Shown: one piece after another, positions 18,652 through 26,287 of the stretch
Numbering within the stretch: position 1 is the stretch's first letter
Layout of the letters: each line of letters opens with the position of its first letter
Virus record (IMG/VR): IMGVR_UViG_3300043420_000984
Coordinates: 27,487 to 91,486 of that record
DNA length: 64,000 bases
Strand: one strand, 5' to 3'
Source: a virus
The notes under the pieces: generated by a model
Databases searched by the model: none
What the model was told of the DNA's origin: nothing
Seen by the model: only the letters and a program-made list of their open reading frames with translations
Position numbers and translations under genes: made by a program

Positions 18652-19896
18652 ATGACCCTCACTCTTCGCCCCCATCAGCAGCGTATGCTCGATGCTCTGC
18701 TGACTGCCTCTAAAGGTCGCGTGACCTGCCCTACGGGCGGCGGCAAGACCCTTGTGATGATCCTTGACTGTCTGCGTCGCCTGCAGCAGGCAGACCGCCC
18801 TCAGACGATCGTGGTGGTCTCTCCTCGCATCCTGCTGTCGGTCCAACTCTATGAAGAGTTCTTTGCTGAACTGAATGGCAAGGTGAATGTGGAAGTTCTC
18901 CATGTTCATAGCGGTGAGGTTGATGGCATGAGCACCACCAAGATCGATATGATCCAGTGCCATGATGTTGTGTGTGAGACTGCTGGTGTTCATCAACTGA
19001 TCTTCACCACCTACAACTCTCTTCGCCGTGTGAATGAGGCAGGCATCGATGTAGATACTATCTACTATGATGAGGCGCACAACTCTGTTCGCCGTGACTT
19101 CTTCAAAGAAGTTGCTGCTGCTACTCTGACTGCCAAGAATGCTTACTATCTGACTGCCACCCCTAAGTTTCGTGGCGGTGTGATCAGCATGAACAACACT
19201 GATGTGTATGGTTCCGAGTTGATCTCTGTTCCTGCTCCTGAGTTGATCAACAACGGTAGCATCATTCCTCCTACTGTGCAAGCTCACGTTGTAGATTTCG
19301 AGCGTAACAAGTCTCTGCTCGCTGCAGAGAATGACCGTGAAGTGCTGATGGATATTGTCAGCAAACTCGATGGTGATAGTGCCCAGAAGATCCTGGTTGC
19401 TGCTCCCAACACTCGTGTGCTGTGGGCGCTGCTGTCGCAAACTAACGTGATGGCAGAGTTTGCTGCTCGTGGTTATGATGTGCTTCACATCACCAGCAAG
19501 CATGGTGCTTACATCAACAAAAAGAAAGTAGGTCGTCAAGAGTTCTTCGATACTCTTGATGCCTGGGGTAAAGATCCCAACCGTAAGTTCATCATGTTCC
19601 ACTACAGCATCCTGTCTGAAGGTATCAACGTCCCTGGTCTCACCCATACTATTCTCCTTCGCAATCTGCCCGTGATTGAGATGGCGCAAACCATCGGTCG
19701 TGTGATCCGTCTTGACCGTCAGGATGCTGCTGACATCGCTGCTGGTAAGATCACTCCTGGCAAACTGGAGATGTATCGCAAGCGTACTGGTTTCGTGACT
19801 GTGCCTGTCTTCACCAACTATGGTAAGCAGACTGAGAAGCGCCTGCAAGCGGTTGTGGATACCATCTTTGTCAAGGGTCAATCCCTTATCGGTTGA
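18652..19896 (+). CDS. SF2 DEAH-box helicase (414 aa), UvsW/ResIII-like
   Basis: Motifs are in order: Walker A CPTGGGKT (residues 26-33), DEAH (about 140-143, YYDEAHNS), motif III LTATP, and motif VI QTIGRVIRLDR near 345. This is a complete two-RecA-domain SF2 translocase, shorter than T4 UvsW and without its N-terminal domain. It probably unwinds branched DNA or RNA-DNA hybrids during replication and recombination. The codons are markedly GC-richer at third positions than in the left module, suggesting separate ancestry. The ATG follows a terminator-promoter cassette. The long antisense ORF here is a codon-bias shadow. Confidence 0.85.
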   Translation: MTLTLRPHQQRMLDALLTASKGRVTCPTGGGKTLVMILDCLRRLQQADRPQTIVVVSPRILLSVQLYEEFFAELNGKVNVEVLHVHSGEVDGMSTTKIDMIQCHDVVCETAGVHQLIFTTYNSLRRVNEAGIDVDTIYYDEAHNSVRRDFFKEVAAATLTAKNAYYLTATPKFRGGVISMNNTDVYGSELISVPAPELINNGSIIPPTVQAHVVDFERNKSLLAAENDREVLMDIVSKLDGDSAQKILVAAPNTRVLWALLSQTNVMAEFAARGYDVLHITSKHGAYINKKKVGRQEFFDTLDAWGKDPNRKFIMFHYSILSEGINVPGLTHTILLRNLPVIEMAQTIGRVIRLDRQDAADIAAGKITPGKLEMYRKRTGFVTVPVFTNYGKQTEKRLQAVVDTIFVKGQSLIG

Positions 19897-19925
19897 GTAA
19901 ATAGTAATCAATCATGGAGATTAGC

Positions 19926-20102
19926 ATGGACGACAAGCAACGTAAGCAGAAAGATGCTCTCGGTCTATTCATTGAGAGTGTCTTGAAACCAGACCATGAG
20001 CTACGCCAGTGTGCCCATAACCAGAAATGTTACAATGAACTGCTGGAATGGCGCGAAAGTGTGCTAGAATATCTCTACGCGAAGAGAAAAGACTTCGAAT
20101 GA
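19926..20102 (+). CDS. Small unknown protein (58 aa)
   Basis: A helical, charged protein (DDKQRKQKDALGLFIESVLK) with two Cys near its middle (RQCAHNQKCYNE). I chose the ATG at 19926 because GGAGA sits at optimal distance before it; an in-frame ATG at 19914 lacks this. The stop overlaps the next start (ATGA), so it leads a five-gene coupled operon. Function unknown. Confidence 0.55.
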   Translation: MDDKQRKQKDALGLFIESVLKPDHELRQCAHNQKCYNELLEWRESVLEYLYAKRKDFE

Positions 20103-20428
20103 AACTAAATCCCACTAACCCCTACGTTTTTACTATGACAGGACATGAGTACGTGACTGAAGGACGCCCTAATGTGAGTGTAGATTGGAAAGCGGAGTAT
20201 GCTAAGCAACGCAAAGATCGTTTGGCAGACAGTATCCACGAGTATCTTGAGGATAGTGACGTGAGTATCCTAGAATTCTATAACGATCTGCGCGATATTA
20301 TTGTGGAGATCAATACTTACCACAAAACCTTCGCTGAAAAGGCTGAGGGCGCCCTGCTGCTGGTCCATGGCAAACCCAAGACCGAAAATGGTGATGTTGA
20401 ACCTCCTGCGGAAGCCTGGAATGGATGA
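20099..20428 (+). CDS. Unknown protein (109 aa)
   Basis: The start at 20099 overlaps the upstream stop, preferred to the longer form from 20048. A helical segment (SIHEYLEDSDVSILEFYNDLRDIIVEI) precedes an Ala/Gly-rich tail. No family recognised. It is part of the coupled operon 19926-21050. Confidence 0.5.
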   Translation: MKLNPTNPYVFTMTGHEYVTEGRPNVSVDWKAEYAKQRKDRLADSIHEYLEDSDVSILEFYNDLRDIIVEINTYHKTFAEKAEGALLLVHGKPKTENGDVEPPAEAWNG

Positions 20429-20570
20429 GAAAACCAAACTGATCCTTGCACAGATGCAAATAAATAACCTCGTCGAACTGCTGAAAGGCAACGAATACGA
20501 GCAGTATTTGTATCACAAACTTATCACTGTCGATGTAGAACTGAAGCGCCAACTATCTCACCATGACTGA
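20421..20570 (+). CDS. Small helical protein (49 aa)
   Basis: It starts inside the end of the previous gene and ends inside the next one, with overlaps of 8 bases at each end. It is an almost wholly helical peptide (EKTKLILAQMQINNLVELL), possibly a small coiled coil that pairs with the next gene's product. Function unknown. Confidence 0.5.
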   Translation: MDEKTKLILAQMQINNLVELLKGNEYEQYLYHKLITVDVELKRQLSHHD

Positions 20571-20784
20571 AGACGATTTTAAGAAAGCAATCGAAAATGT
20601 TCTGATGATGCAGAATAATAACGATGCAAACTTCCAAATTTTACAAGCACAAAATGATAGATTGCAGTCTCAAATTGATGGACTGAAACAACAACTATCC
20701 GAATTGAATGATCTCAAGGAGATGTTCCGTCTTCCTAAACCAGAGAACAAAGATCGTCAATTGTTTGAAGTAATTGACGAATGA
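20563..20784 (+). CDS. Coiled-coil protein (73 aa)
   Basis: Residues ~20-55 show heptad spacing of hydrophobics (ILQAQNDRLQSQIDGLKQQL), a clear coiled coil. Together with the preceding 49-aa helical protein it could form a helical complex. It overlaps its neighbours by 8 and 4 bases. No enzymatic motif. Confidence 0.55.
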   Translation: MTEDDFKKAIENVLMMQNNNDANFQILQAQNDRLQSQIDGLKQQLSELNDLKEMFRLPKPENKDRQLFEVIDE

Positions 20785-21050
20785 CTTTCAAATATGGTAC
20801 GATGGTAGAATACCGCAACGTTCGCGGTTGGGTCAATTTCATTGACGATCAGTACATTACTATCTGTTATATTGACAGACCAGATAGATCATCTCATACT
20901 GGTCGTTACCAAGCAAACCTTGTAGTTTTTCGTGAGTATTGGAATGAAGTACGCAGTTGTGTGGATGAAACAAAAAAAGAACAAGCAGACGAAACAACAA
21001 GCTATTTTCTACAATCTAGAGGATGCGATTATGTGGGAGCAGCATGTTAA
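20781..21050 (+). CDS. Small unknown protein (89 aa)
   Basis: The N-terminal half is a short beta barrel-like pattern (YGTMVEYRNVRGWVNFIDDQYITICYI), as in small SH3-like or KOW-like folds; the C-terminal half is charged and helical with two Cys. It is the last gene of its operon; a hairpin-promoter cassette follows. Confidence 0.5.
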   Translation: MTFKYGTMVEYRNVRGWVNFIDDQYITICYIDRPDRSSHTGRYQANLVVFREYWNEVRSCVDETKKEQADETTSYFLQSRGCDYVGAAC

Positions 21051-21080
21051 TATGACAGAACATGCTAAAACAGAAATCCA

Positions 21081-21151
21081 CCCCGTCTTCGGGGACAGTT
21101 GAAAAAGTGGTACGGGGGGCGATTGACACCGCCCCTTTTTCATGCCATAAT
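21081..21151 (+). promoter_or_regulatory. Double hairpin and -10 element before the nuclease-like/methyltransferase pair
   Basis: There are two stems: CCCC/GGGG at 21081-21094, and GGGGC/GCCCC around 21115-21135 followed by TTTTT. CATAAT (21146-21151) then lies 22 bases before the ATG at 21174. This is a variant of the recurring terminator-promoter cassette (box GTTGAAAAAGTGGTACGG). Confidence 0.55.
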
Positions 21152-21173
21152 ACCAGTATCAACATAATCTATC

Positions 21174-22019
21174 ATGACACCACTCCAACGCCTTGAGTCT
21201 ATTCTAACTGCAGTTTATGATAATGCTAGACATCTAGAAACTGCTGCTGATCAGGTGTATATGTCATGCTTCCGAACAGGAACTGACCTCACTTCCTTGT
21301 TGGACAATATTCAATCTGACATGATGTTTGATGTAGATAATTTTAGTGAAGCATCTGCTGGTAATATTTTCGGTTATATACGAGAAGAATTTCGTGAATG
21401 TGTCTCACGTTTTGTCAATATTACTGCTGGTGGTAATGGTGGCATGGCATCTATAGGTCGTGGTGAATTCATGATTTCGTTTGCTAGTAACTTTAAAGCT
21501 AAGATTAGCAAGGCAGGTAAGGGTGATCTTGAATATGTCATCAATCTTATTAACGAAGAAGTAAAGCGGATTAACGAAGAAGTAAAGTGGAATGGTGGTA
21601 AAATCGAAGTATCTAAAACTCAGGGTAAGGAAGTTTATAAGGAGTTTATCTCCCTATTGAAAGAGAATAATGATATTGATCTTATCATCAAGGACTTTCT
21701 TCCCTTTCGCAAAAAAGATAAGAAGGTGTATGACGCTGACACTATCAATCTCCTGAATTCTTATTTCTGGCAAGCGGTTTCTGGGCAAAAATGTGGTCCT
21801 CTTACAGATGCTGAGTTGAAAAAACTCTGTCTCCGCTGTGCTTTTGATCTTACTTTTACTAAATCAGATTCTATTCTCATTGTCAATGAAGATGGTAAGT
21901 TTGTTCGCTTTACAAATGTAGATAATGCTGTAGAATATTACCAAAACAAAATTGATGAGGTTGATCTAGAAATTCGTGCTAAACAAACTAATCCCATTGC
22001 CATTTACTTATTTGTATGA
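21174..22019 (+). CDS. Possible PD-(D/E)XK nuclease-like protein (281 aa) paired with a methyltransferase
   Basis: The centre reads SIGRGEFMISF, then GKGDLEYV, then NGGKIEVSKTQGKE. That spacing of Glu, Asp and E-x-S-K after a beta hairpin resembles PD-(D/E)XK nucleases of restriction type (GE...GDL...KIEVK), but the last motif is not canonical. It overlaps the methyltransferase start by 4 bases (ATGA), the classic arrangement of a restriction-modification pair. It could instead be an inactive regulator or an unrelated protein. The family assignment is my inference. Confidence 0.4.
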   Translation: MTPLQRLESILTAVYDNARHLETAADQVYMSCFRTGTDLTSLLDNIQSDMMFDVDNFSEASAGNIFGYIREEFRECVSRFVNITAGGNGGMASIGRGEFMISFASNFKAKISKAGKGDLEYVINLINEEVKRINEEVKWNGGKIEVSKTQGKEVYKEFISLLKENNDIDLIIKDFLPFRKKDKKVYDADTINLLNSYFWQAVSGQKCGPLTDAELKKLCLRCAFDLTFTKSDSILIVNEDGKFVRFTNVDNAVEYYQNKIDEVDLEIRAKQTNPIAIYLFV

Positions 22020-22783
22020 CTTTTGATTTACAACTAGGTGACTGTCTGGAACTCATGAAAGAGATTCCAGACGAATTCATTGATTTTATTTGTTGCGATC
22101 CACCCTACGGCACTACCAGCATCAAATGGGACGAGATTTTGGATTTTGATGCTATGTGGGAGCAGTATGGTCGCATCATTAAGCCCAAGGGTATGATGTG
22201 TCTGTTTGGATCACAACCATTCTCCGCGCAGTTGATCTGTTCGAAGATCAATTGGTTCAAGTATGAACTGGTGTGGAATAAGAACAAGTGTGGTTCTCCT
22301 GGTCTTGCCAAGTATAGACCTATGAAAACACATGAGAATGTACTTTTATTTGCCAAGAATCCTGGTGGTATCTACAACCCACAGATGGAGGAGGGAGAAC
22401 CATATGCTCGCAAGAGCAAGAATCCCGAGGGATATGTTGGACGTAAGAATGACCATGGATATGGTATGAAACCACGCAAGGAGTTTGAGAACAAAGGTAC
22501 GCGCTACCCTAAGTCTGTTTTGAACATCTCACGCGACTTCAGCGCACAACAGCAAGTACATCCCACACAAAAGCCCGTGCCTTTGATGGAATGGTTGATC
22601 AACACATACTCCAATGAGGGTGATACCGTGCTTGATAATTGCATGGGATCTGGTTCTACTGGTGTTGCTGCCGTTAAATTGCGCCGTAATTTTATTGGTA
22701 TGGAATCTGACGCGGAATATTACTCCGTGGCAGAGAAAAGAATAAAAGAAGTAGATAGGGTTGACATTAATAATTTTTTGTGA
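22016..22783 (+). CDS. DNA adenine methyltransferase, beta class (255 aa)
   Basis: Methylates DNA at N6 of adenine (or N4 of cytosine) using S-adenosylmethionine. Motif IV DPPYG is at about residues 30-34 and motif I DNCMGSGSTG near 210. The order IV, target-recognition region, then I defines the beta class (CcrM/HinfI-like). The C-terminal GMESDAEYYSVAEKRI strand-helix is the usual ending. It probably protects phage DNA from host restriction, or partners the upstream nuclease-like gene. A sigma70 promoter for the next gene overlaps its last codons. Confidence 0.9.
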   Translation: MTFDLQLGDCLELMKEIPDEFIDFICCDPPYGTTSIKWDEILDFDAMWEQYGRIIKPKGMMCLFGSQPFSAQLICSKINWFKYELVWNKNKCGSPGLAKYRPMKTHENVLLFAKNPGGIYNPQMEEGEPYARKSKNPEGYVGRKNDHGYGMKPRKEFENKGTRYPKSVLNISRDFSAQQQVHPTQKPVPLMEWLINTYSNEGDTVLDNCMGSGSTGVAAVKLRRNFIGMESDAEYYSVAEKRIKEVDRVDINNFL

Positions 22784-22789
22784 TATAGT
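22761..22789 (+). promoter_or_regulatory. Consensus sigma70 promoter
   Basis: TTGACA (22761-22766), exactly 17 bases, then TATAGT (22784-22789). It overlaps the 3' end of the methyltransferase gene and drives the 363-aa gene at 22850. It is the best full -35/-10 match seen in the window; most other units have a -10 only. Confidence 0.75.
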
Positions 22790-22801
22790 AGTTCGGTAAT
22801 T

Positions 22802-22824
22802 AGAAATGGACAATTTCCATTTCT
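22802..22824 (+). promoter_or_regulatory. Hairpin in the 5' leader of the 363-aa gene
   Basis: AGAAATGGA and TCCATTTCT form a 9-bp stem with a 5-base loop between the promoter and the AAGGAG ribosome site (about 22837). It may stabilise the leader or act as an operator; no T run follows, so it is not a terminator. Confidence 0.45.
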
Positions 22825-22849
22825 CCCAAACAGTTTAAGGAGACCCATT

Positions 22850-23941
22850 ATGTCTTTCGCAAAACCACCAGAAATTAAGCGAGTTATGTTTAATGACTGG
22901 GTAGATGAAAAAAAGTACAGAGTCAATCCAATTGAAAGACCATACAAGCAACGAGCAAAAAGAGCTGATGTAATTGAACGGTTCAATCCATGGCAGCCTA
23001 CACATTATCTTGGACACGCTACTATTCTTCAAAATGATGACGTTGATGAAGTCAGTGGTATAAAATATAAAAAAGGAACCATATTCAAATTGGATATGCA
23101 CACCAGACCCCAAGTAATTATTAATGGGGATAGTGATGCAACTCCAGAACTAATTGATCAAAATGGCGGATTCATTATTTCCACGGAAAATGCTGATAGT
23201 ATCAAGGATGTGAAGAGACAATATAAGCAGCATGATAGCTCAGAAGCAGTTGAGAAGAGATCTGATGCAATGTATTCTGCTTTCTTTTCCGCTTACTGCG
23301 ATACTCTGATTCCACAACCAGACAATCCTGCTTTTATGAAAGCTCAACCACTTTCATATGCCGCACACTACACATTTGGATGGGATCCAGTAGAAAGAAC
23401 AGGATTCAAAACTGACAGTGGATTGGATCAAGAAACTCTTTCTTATGCTGTAAAAGAGTTTATGCCTTACTTTGATAAACTTGATAACATCACCTTTAAT
23501 ACTAAGAAGATGTCATCAAAAAATGATGCAGCACATGTTTATTCTTGCATCAAATGGGATAGTTGGTTGTATTTTGCCAGTTTGATGACTGGTCATTATC
23601 ATAACTGGTCTCCTGCTTGGTATCATACAGTTTTAAAGATCAACGATTGTGATCTGTCTGGTTTAGATCTTACTGGAAAAAAAGGATCTACAGCACTTGC
23701 TCTCCTCTGCCGCGAATGGGATCAAACTAATGGTGTTCCAGCACATCCAGACAAGCGTTTGAACAAAGGACAATTAGGTAGTGCTTTGATCGATCAATTG
23801 TTCTTTCTATTTGATACTTCTATCAATGAACCCAACAAAAGATTTAAGAGTATTTCATCTGAAAGTGCTGGTTATTTTGATAATTTCTATAAATTCAGGT
23901 TGAACAAAGGTAGGAAGAATAATCTCTCGTTTTTCTTTTGA
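22850..23941 (+). CDS. Unknown protein (363 aa) with its own strong promoter
   Basis: No family recognised. AAGGAG lies 7 bases before the ATG, the clearest Shine-Dalgarno site in this part. The protein is soluble, with many His/Trp/Tyr (SYAAHYTFGWDP, MTGHYHNWSPAWYHTV) and a basic C-terminus (NKGRKNNLSFFF). The strong promoter and following terminator make it a monocistronic unit, probably highly expressed early. Its place after a nuclease-like/methyltransferase pair hints at DNA defence or modification, but no motif shows this. Confidence 0.6.
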   Translation: MSFAKPPEIKRVMFNDWVDEKKYRVNPIERPYKQRAKRADVIERFNPWQPTHYLGHATILQNDDVDEVSGIKYKKGTIFKLDMHTRPQVIINGDSDATPELIDQNGGFIISTENADSIKDVKRQYKQHDSSEAVEKRSDAMYSAFFSAYCDTLIPQPDNPAFMKAQPLSYAAHYTFGWDPVERTGFKTDSGLDQETLSYAVKEFMPYFDKLDNITFNTKKMSSKNDAAHVYSCIKWDSWLYFASLMTGHYHNWSPAWYHTVLKINDCDLSGLDLTGKKGSTALALLCREWDQTNGVPAHPDKRLNKGQLGSALIDQLFFLFDTSINEPNKRFKSISSESAGYFDNFYKFRLNKGRKNNLSFFF

Positions 23942-23942
23942 T

Positions 23943-24000
23943 GTGACACTTTGAGAAGTGGCACAGGGGTCCTCGTGACCCCTTTTTTATGCTCTATACT
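23943..24000 (+). promoter_or_regulatory. Intergenic cassette: box, terminator and -10
   Basis: A GTGACACTTTGAGAAGTGG box is followed by a GGGGT/ACCCC stem (23966-23982), six T, and TATACT (23995-24000). The leader then reads ACTAAGGTAATCGAGAG before the ATG at 24025. Confidence 0.65.
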
Positions 24001-24024
24001 ACTAAGGTAATCGAGAGACACCCC

Positions 24025-24246
24025 ATGCAACTGGTCCAAGGCGCAATGCAAGTTGATTTCTATCCTGCTGCTGGATTGACTGGTAAGTTCGTTCAAGTAA
24101 CTTCTTTTGACGGTAAAGAAATGAGTGAGCGTCTGATCTCCAAGAAAGATATGGAGTATGAAGCAGACTCTCGTATTAACACTTATGGTTACAAAGTGAC
24201 CAAGTTTCACACTTTCCCCCGTGTTAAAGTTATGGTGTGCTGCTGA
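24025..24246 (+). CDS. Unknown protein (73 aa)
   Basis: The start is chosen just after the conserved leader, since an in-frame extension to 23989 would translate the promoter. A small beta-rich protein (MQVDFYPAAGLTGKFVQVTSFDGKE) ending VMVCC. The stop overlaps the next start. Function unknown. Confidence 0.5.
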   Translation: MQLVQGAMQVDFYPAAGLTGKFVQVTSFDGKEMSERLISKKDMEYEADSRINTYGYKVTKFHTFPRVKVMVCC

Positions 24247-24431
24247 TGTTTGCTCTCATTCTCGCCACAGTTACTGCTTATCAAGATCCTTATGTTGCAC
24301 CCGAGTTTGTACGTCGTCATTGCGCTGCTGTCGTTGGTATTCCTTATGCTTCCGACAACTTCACAGAAGAAGAATGGTTTGAATTCGTGGGATGCGTCCG
24401 TCGTCATTTAGATACTCAGATTGATGTTTGA
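24246..24431 (+). CDS. Small protein with possible signal peptide (61 aa)
   Basis: The N-terminus MFALILATVTAYQ looks like a short export signal or membrane anchor. The remainder has two Cys (RRHCAAVV, FVGCVRRH) that could form a disulfide if exported. It overlaps the previous and next genes. Function unknown. Confidence 0.5.
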   Translation: MFALILATVTAYQDPYVAPEFVRRHCAAVVGIPYASDNFTEEEWFEFVGCVRRHLDTQIDV

Positions 24432-24708
24432 ATTCCCATATAAACCACCTAAAGGATACACCTATGAGATCATGCCTCATAAGCGCAATGTTCTTTCTAT
24501 TTGGATCTGTAACCACGGTAAGTTTAGCTATACTGATGATACCCCAGTTAAGTCAATCTGGGGATTTTATAATACAAAAACCAATCAATACATTGCACCA
24601 GTTAATTCATCAACACCAGGAGAAGTGGTAGAATTTGATGCCACAACTCCCTACAGCGCCATGCAGATCCTGAAACCGCTGCGCCCCAGCGTCCTATCGT
24701 TCTGCTAG
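24424..24708 (+). CDS. Unknown protein (94 aa)
   Basis: Beta-rich with Trp/Tyr (KGYTYEIMPHKRNVLSIWIC, then FYNTKTNQYIAPVNSS). The ATG at 24424 overlaps the preceding gene by 8 bases. It ends a three-gene coupled unit. No family recognised. Confidence 0.5.
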   Translation: MFEFPYKPPKGYTYEIMPHKRNVLSIWICNHGKFSYTDDTPVKSIWGFYNTKTNQYIAPVNSSTPGEVVEFDATTPYSAMQILKPLRPSVLSFC

Positions 24709-24776
24709 AGGCACCTAGGAGCGCCTGTAACCCCCCTCTGACCGTTATGACCTATCTTTGCCCCTCTGTCGTCACC

Positions 24777-24941
24777 ATGGCGACCCTAGACACGCAGCAG
24801 CTCCAGTTCCTGATCGACCTGATGTGGGGGCACGATCCCAAGGATACCAGGAAACTGGCGAAGCACCATGGCGTTGATGAGATCAAGCTCCTGTGCCAGT
24901 TGGCAGAGTGTCTCAACAACGCCCTTGCTGAGCTCGACTGA
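24777..24941 (+). CDS. Small helical protein (54 aa)
   Basis: I start at 24777 (MATLDTQQLQFLIDLMWG); an upstream in-frame ATG at 24747 would begin within the likely promoter. The sequence switches here to GC-rich codons. Helical and Leu-rich (IKLLCQLAECLNNALAELD). Function unknown. Confidence 0.45.
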   Translation: MATLDTQQLQFLIDLMWGHDPKDTRKLAKHHGVDEIKLLCQLAECLNNALAELD

Positions 24942-24944
24942 CCC

Positions 24945-24975
24945 TATACTACTAAGGTACTCAAGGGAACGCCCC
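24945..24975 (+). promoter_or_regulatory. -10 element with ACTAAGGTA-type leader
   Basis: CTATACT sits just after the stop and the leader reads ACTAAGGTACTCAAGGGAAC, nearly the same as the leaders before 24025 and 40864. The ATG follows at 24976. Confidence 0.55.
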
Positions 24976-25179
24976 ATGATCAAAGACCTCCCCGCTGAGA
25001 TCTACGACATCTGCCCCAATACTGGTATGCCTCTCTTTCCTGGTCAATCTCCTATGACACAAGAAGAGATTGATGAGTTTCATCGTGTTTGTGAGATGAC
25101 TGAGGAAGAATACTACATGTATTGGAATGAGGGTGAAGACCACGCTCAAGATGCTATGTGGCATGAATCTCACAATTGA
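24976..25179 (+). CDS. Unknown acidic protein (67 aa)
   Basis: Contains a short Cys/Pro-rich N-terminal part (AEIYDICPNTGMPLFPG) and a very acidic helical rest (EMTEEEYYMYWNEGED). 'DLPAEIYDI' is echoed in the protein at 45331 (MPGEIFDIS), suggesting related short motifs. Function unknown. Confidence 0.5.
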   Translation: MIKDLPAEIYDICPNTGMPLFPGQSPMTQEEIDEFHRVCEMTEEEYYMYWNEGEDHAQDAMWHESHN

Positions 25180-25181
25180 TT

Positions 25182-25331
25182 ATGAAAACAACTTACATCT
25201 TTCTCGCGGTTATTGCCATTATCATGTATAATGGCATGTTGATCAACCGCGACAAACAACTATTTGAAGCATACGATAAAGTATGCGCTGAACTTCCCAA
25301 ACCCCATCCTGATTGCCGTTACTCCAAATGA
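25182..25331 (+). CDS. Small membrane-anchored protein (49 aa)
   Basis: MKTTYIFLAVIAIIMYNGML is a single membrane helix or signal anchor, followed by a short soluble tail with two Cys (KVCAELP, HPDCRYS). It is coupled by ATGA overlap to the next membrane protein. Confidence 0.5.
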   Translation: MKTTYIFLAVIAIIMYNGMLINRDKQLFEAYDKVCAELPKPHPDCRYSK

Positions 25332-25456
25332 CACCTGATACTTACAGTTTTGCTGGTGATGCTACCACCTTCCTTGGTCTGGTTGGTGTGGTTTCGTCGC
25401 TTGTTATTATTGTTACTGCTTTCCGCCGCTTTTACACTTCCCCCTTGAACAAATGA
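25328..25456 (+). CDS. Small membrane protein (42 aa)
   Basis: Residues ~14-31 (TFLGLVGVVSSLVIIVTA) form one membrane helix with a positively charged tail (FRRFY), predicting a cytoplasmic C-terminus. ATGA overlaps on both sides. Possibly a partner of the preceding small membrane protein. Confidence 0.5.
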   Translation: MTPDTYSFAGDATTFLGLVGVVSSLVIIVTAFRRFYTSPLNK

Positions 25457-25602
25457 TTGAAGAAGTTATGCTTGACCGTCAGATCCTAGAACAACTGGAT
25501 CGCTATGATATTTCCCTAGGATGGGATGACGAACTGCCTGATCTGGATACCGAGTGGGCAGTTGAACAACTGTCACAGGAGGCCCTCCTGCTCCTGTCCT
25601 GA
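25453..25602 (+). CDS. Small acidic protein (49 aa) whose end encodes an intergenic-type box
   Basis: An acidic N-terminal part (LGWDDELPDLDTEWA) runs into AVEQLSQEALLLLS. This end is encoded by a copy of the GTTGAACAACTGTCACAGG box and hairpin found elsewhere only between genes. The gene therefore seems to have captured the cassette by losing its earlier stop. The TATACT for the next gene follows at once. Confidence 0.45.
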   Translation: MIEEVMLDRQILEQLDRYDISLGWDDELPDLDTEWAVEQLSQEALLLLS

Positions 25603-25613
25603 TCCTCTATACT
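25562..25613 (+). promoter_or_regulatory. Cassette box, hairpin and -10 overlapping coding sequence
   Basis: Box AACAACTGTCACAGG, then CAGGAGG/CCTCCTG as an inverted repeat around one base, then TATACT (25608-25613) 27 bases before the ATG at 25641. Confidence 0.55.
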
Positions 25614-25640
25614 GATTACATCAGCGAAAGACACCGCACC

Positions 25641-26006
25641 ATGATCTCCCTGCCCAACCCCACCTTCGCCCAGTTCCAAGCAGAGCAAGACGCTCGCAAC
25701 ACTATCCAACTGAACATCGTCAAGTATGGTCTGATGCTGTGTGATGCTCTCCAGCAAGATGCTCCTGATGGTTACACTTACGCTCTGGATTCTTCTGGTC
25801 GTAAGTATCACAAAGTCTTCATGTATATTGATGGTAAGCGTAGCAGCATCCACGCTTTCATTGACAAGAAGACTGGTGAAGTCTACAAACCTGCTAGTCT
25901 CAAAGCGCCTGCCAAGGGTGTTCGTTACAACGTTCTCTCTATTTCTTCCCGCGAAGAGATGTTTGAGAAGTGTGACTGGGCGGGTGGTTATCTTTACATG
26001 CGTTGA
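25641..26006 (+). CDS. Conserved cyanophage protein (121 aa)
   Basis: A compact alpha/beta protein. The region YHKVFMYIDGKRSSIHAFID then KTGEVYKPASLKAP resembles a protein found in many cyanomyoviruses by recall, of unknown function. It follows a promoter cassette and is monocistronic; the next gene has its own promoter starting in the last codons. Confidence 0.6.
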   Translation: MISLPNPTFAQFQAEQDARNTIQLNIVKYGLMLCDALQQDAPDGYTYALDSSGRKYHKVFMYIDGKRSSIHAFIDKKTGEVYKPASLKAPAKGVRYNVLSISSREEMFEKCDWAGGYLYMR

Positions 26007-26031
26007 CATTCCGCCCCTCACCTGCTAAATT
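26003..26031 (+). promoter_or_regulatory. Sigma70-type promoter
   Basis: TTGACA (26003-26008), 17 bases, then TAAATT (26026-26031), overlapping the stop of the previous gene. It drives the run of coupled genes from 26060. Confidence 0.6.
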
Positions 26032-26059
26032 ACTACAGAGTTCAATCGCTTTCACTCCC

Positions 26060-26287
26060 ATGTTTTACATCGTTACTGGTGGTACTGCTTACGCCATGGA
26101 TCATTCCACGGATGTTATGTACGGCATGACCTGTTTTGACGACAATACGGTTGATGTTGATGACTGCTTCGAGATCGACTATGATAGCATGGATAATGAT
26201 GAACGTGAATATGTCGCTCATGTGGCGTATCACCTTCAGCAGATTGCTAAGTTGACCGAAGAGCACCGTGAGGTATTTGTCAAATGA
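26060..26287 (+). CDS. Unknown acidic protein (75 aa)
   Basis: Very acidic (NTVDVDDCFEIDYDSMDNDERE), with a helical C-terminus. The ATG is placed after the promoter. Its ATGA overlap with the next gene begins a chain of coupled genes. DNA mimicry is conceivable from charge alone but unsupported. Confidence 0.5.
   Translation: MFYIVTGGTAYAMDHSTDVMYGMTCFDDNTVDVDDCFEIDYDSMDNDEREYVAHVAYHLQQIAKLTEEHREVFVK

Noticed and set aside
18637-19911. 424-aa minus-strand ORF opposite the helicase
   Set aside because: It mirrors the helicase on codon bias, has no recognisable motif, and the plus strand shows all SF2 motifs.
25503-26021. 172-aa minus-strand ORF
   Set aside because: Covers two plus-strand genes and a promoter cassette; low-complexity Ser/Arg end typical of a shadow.
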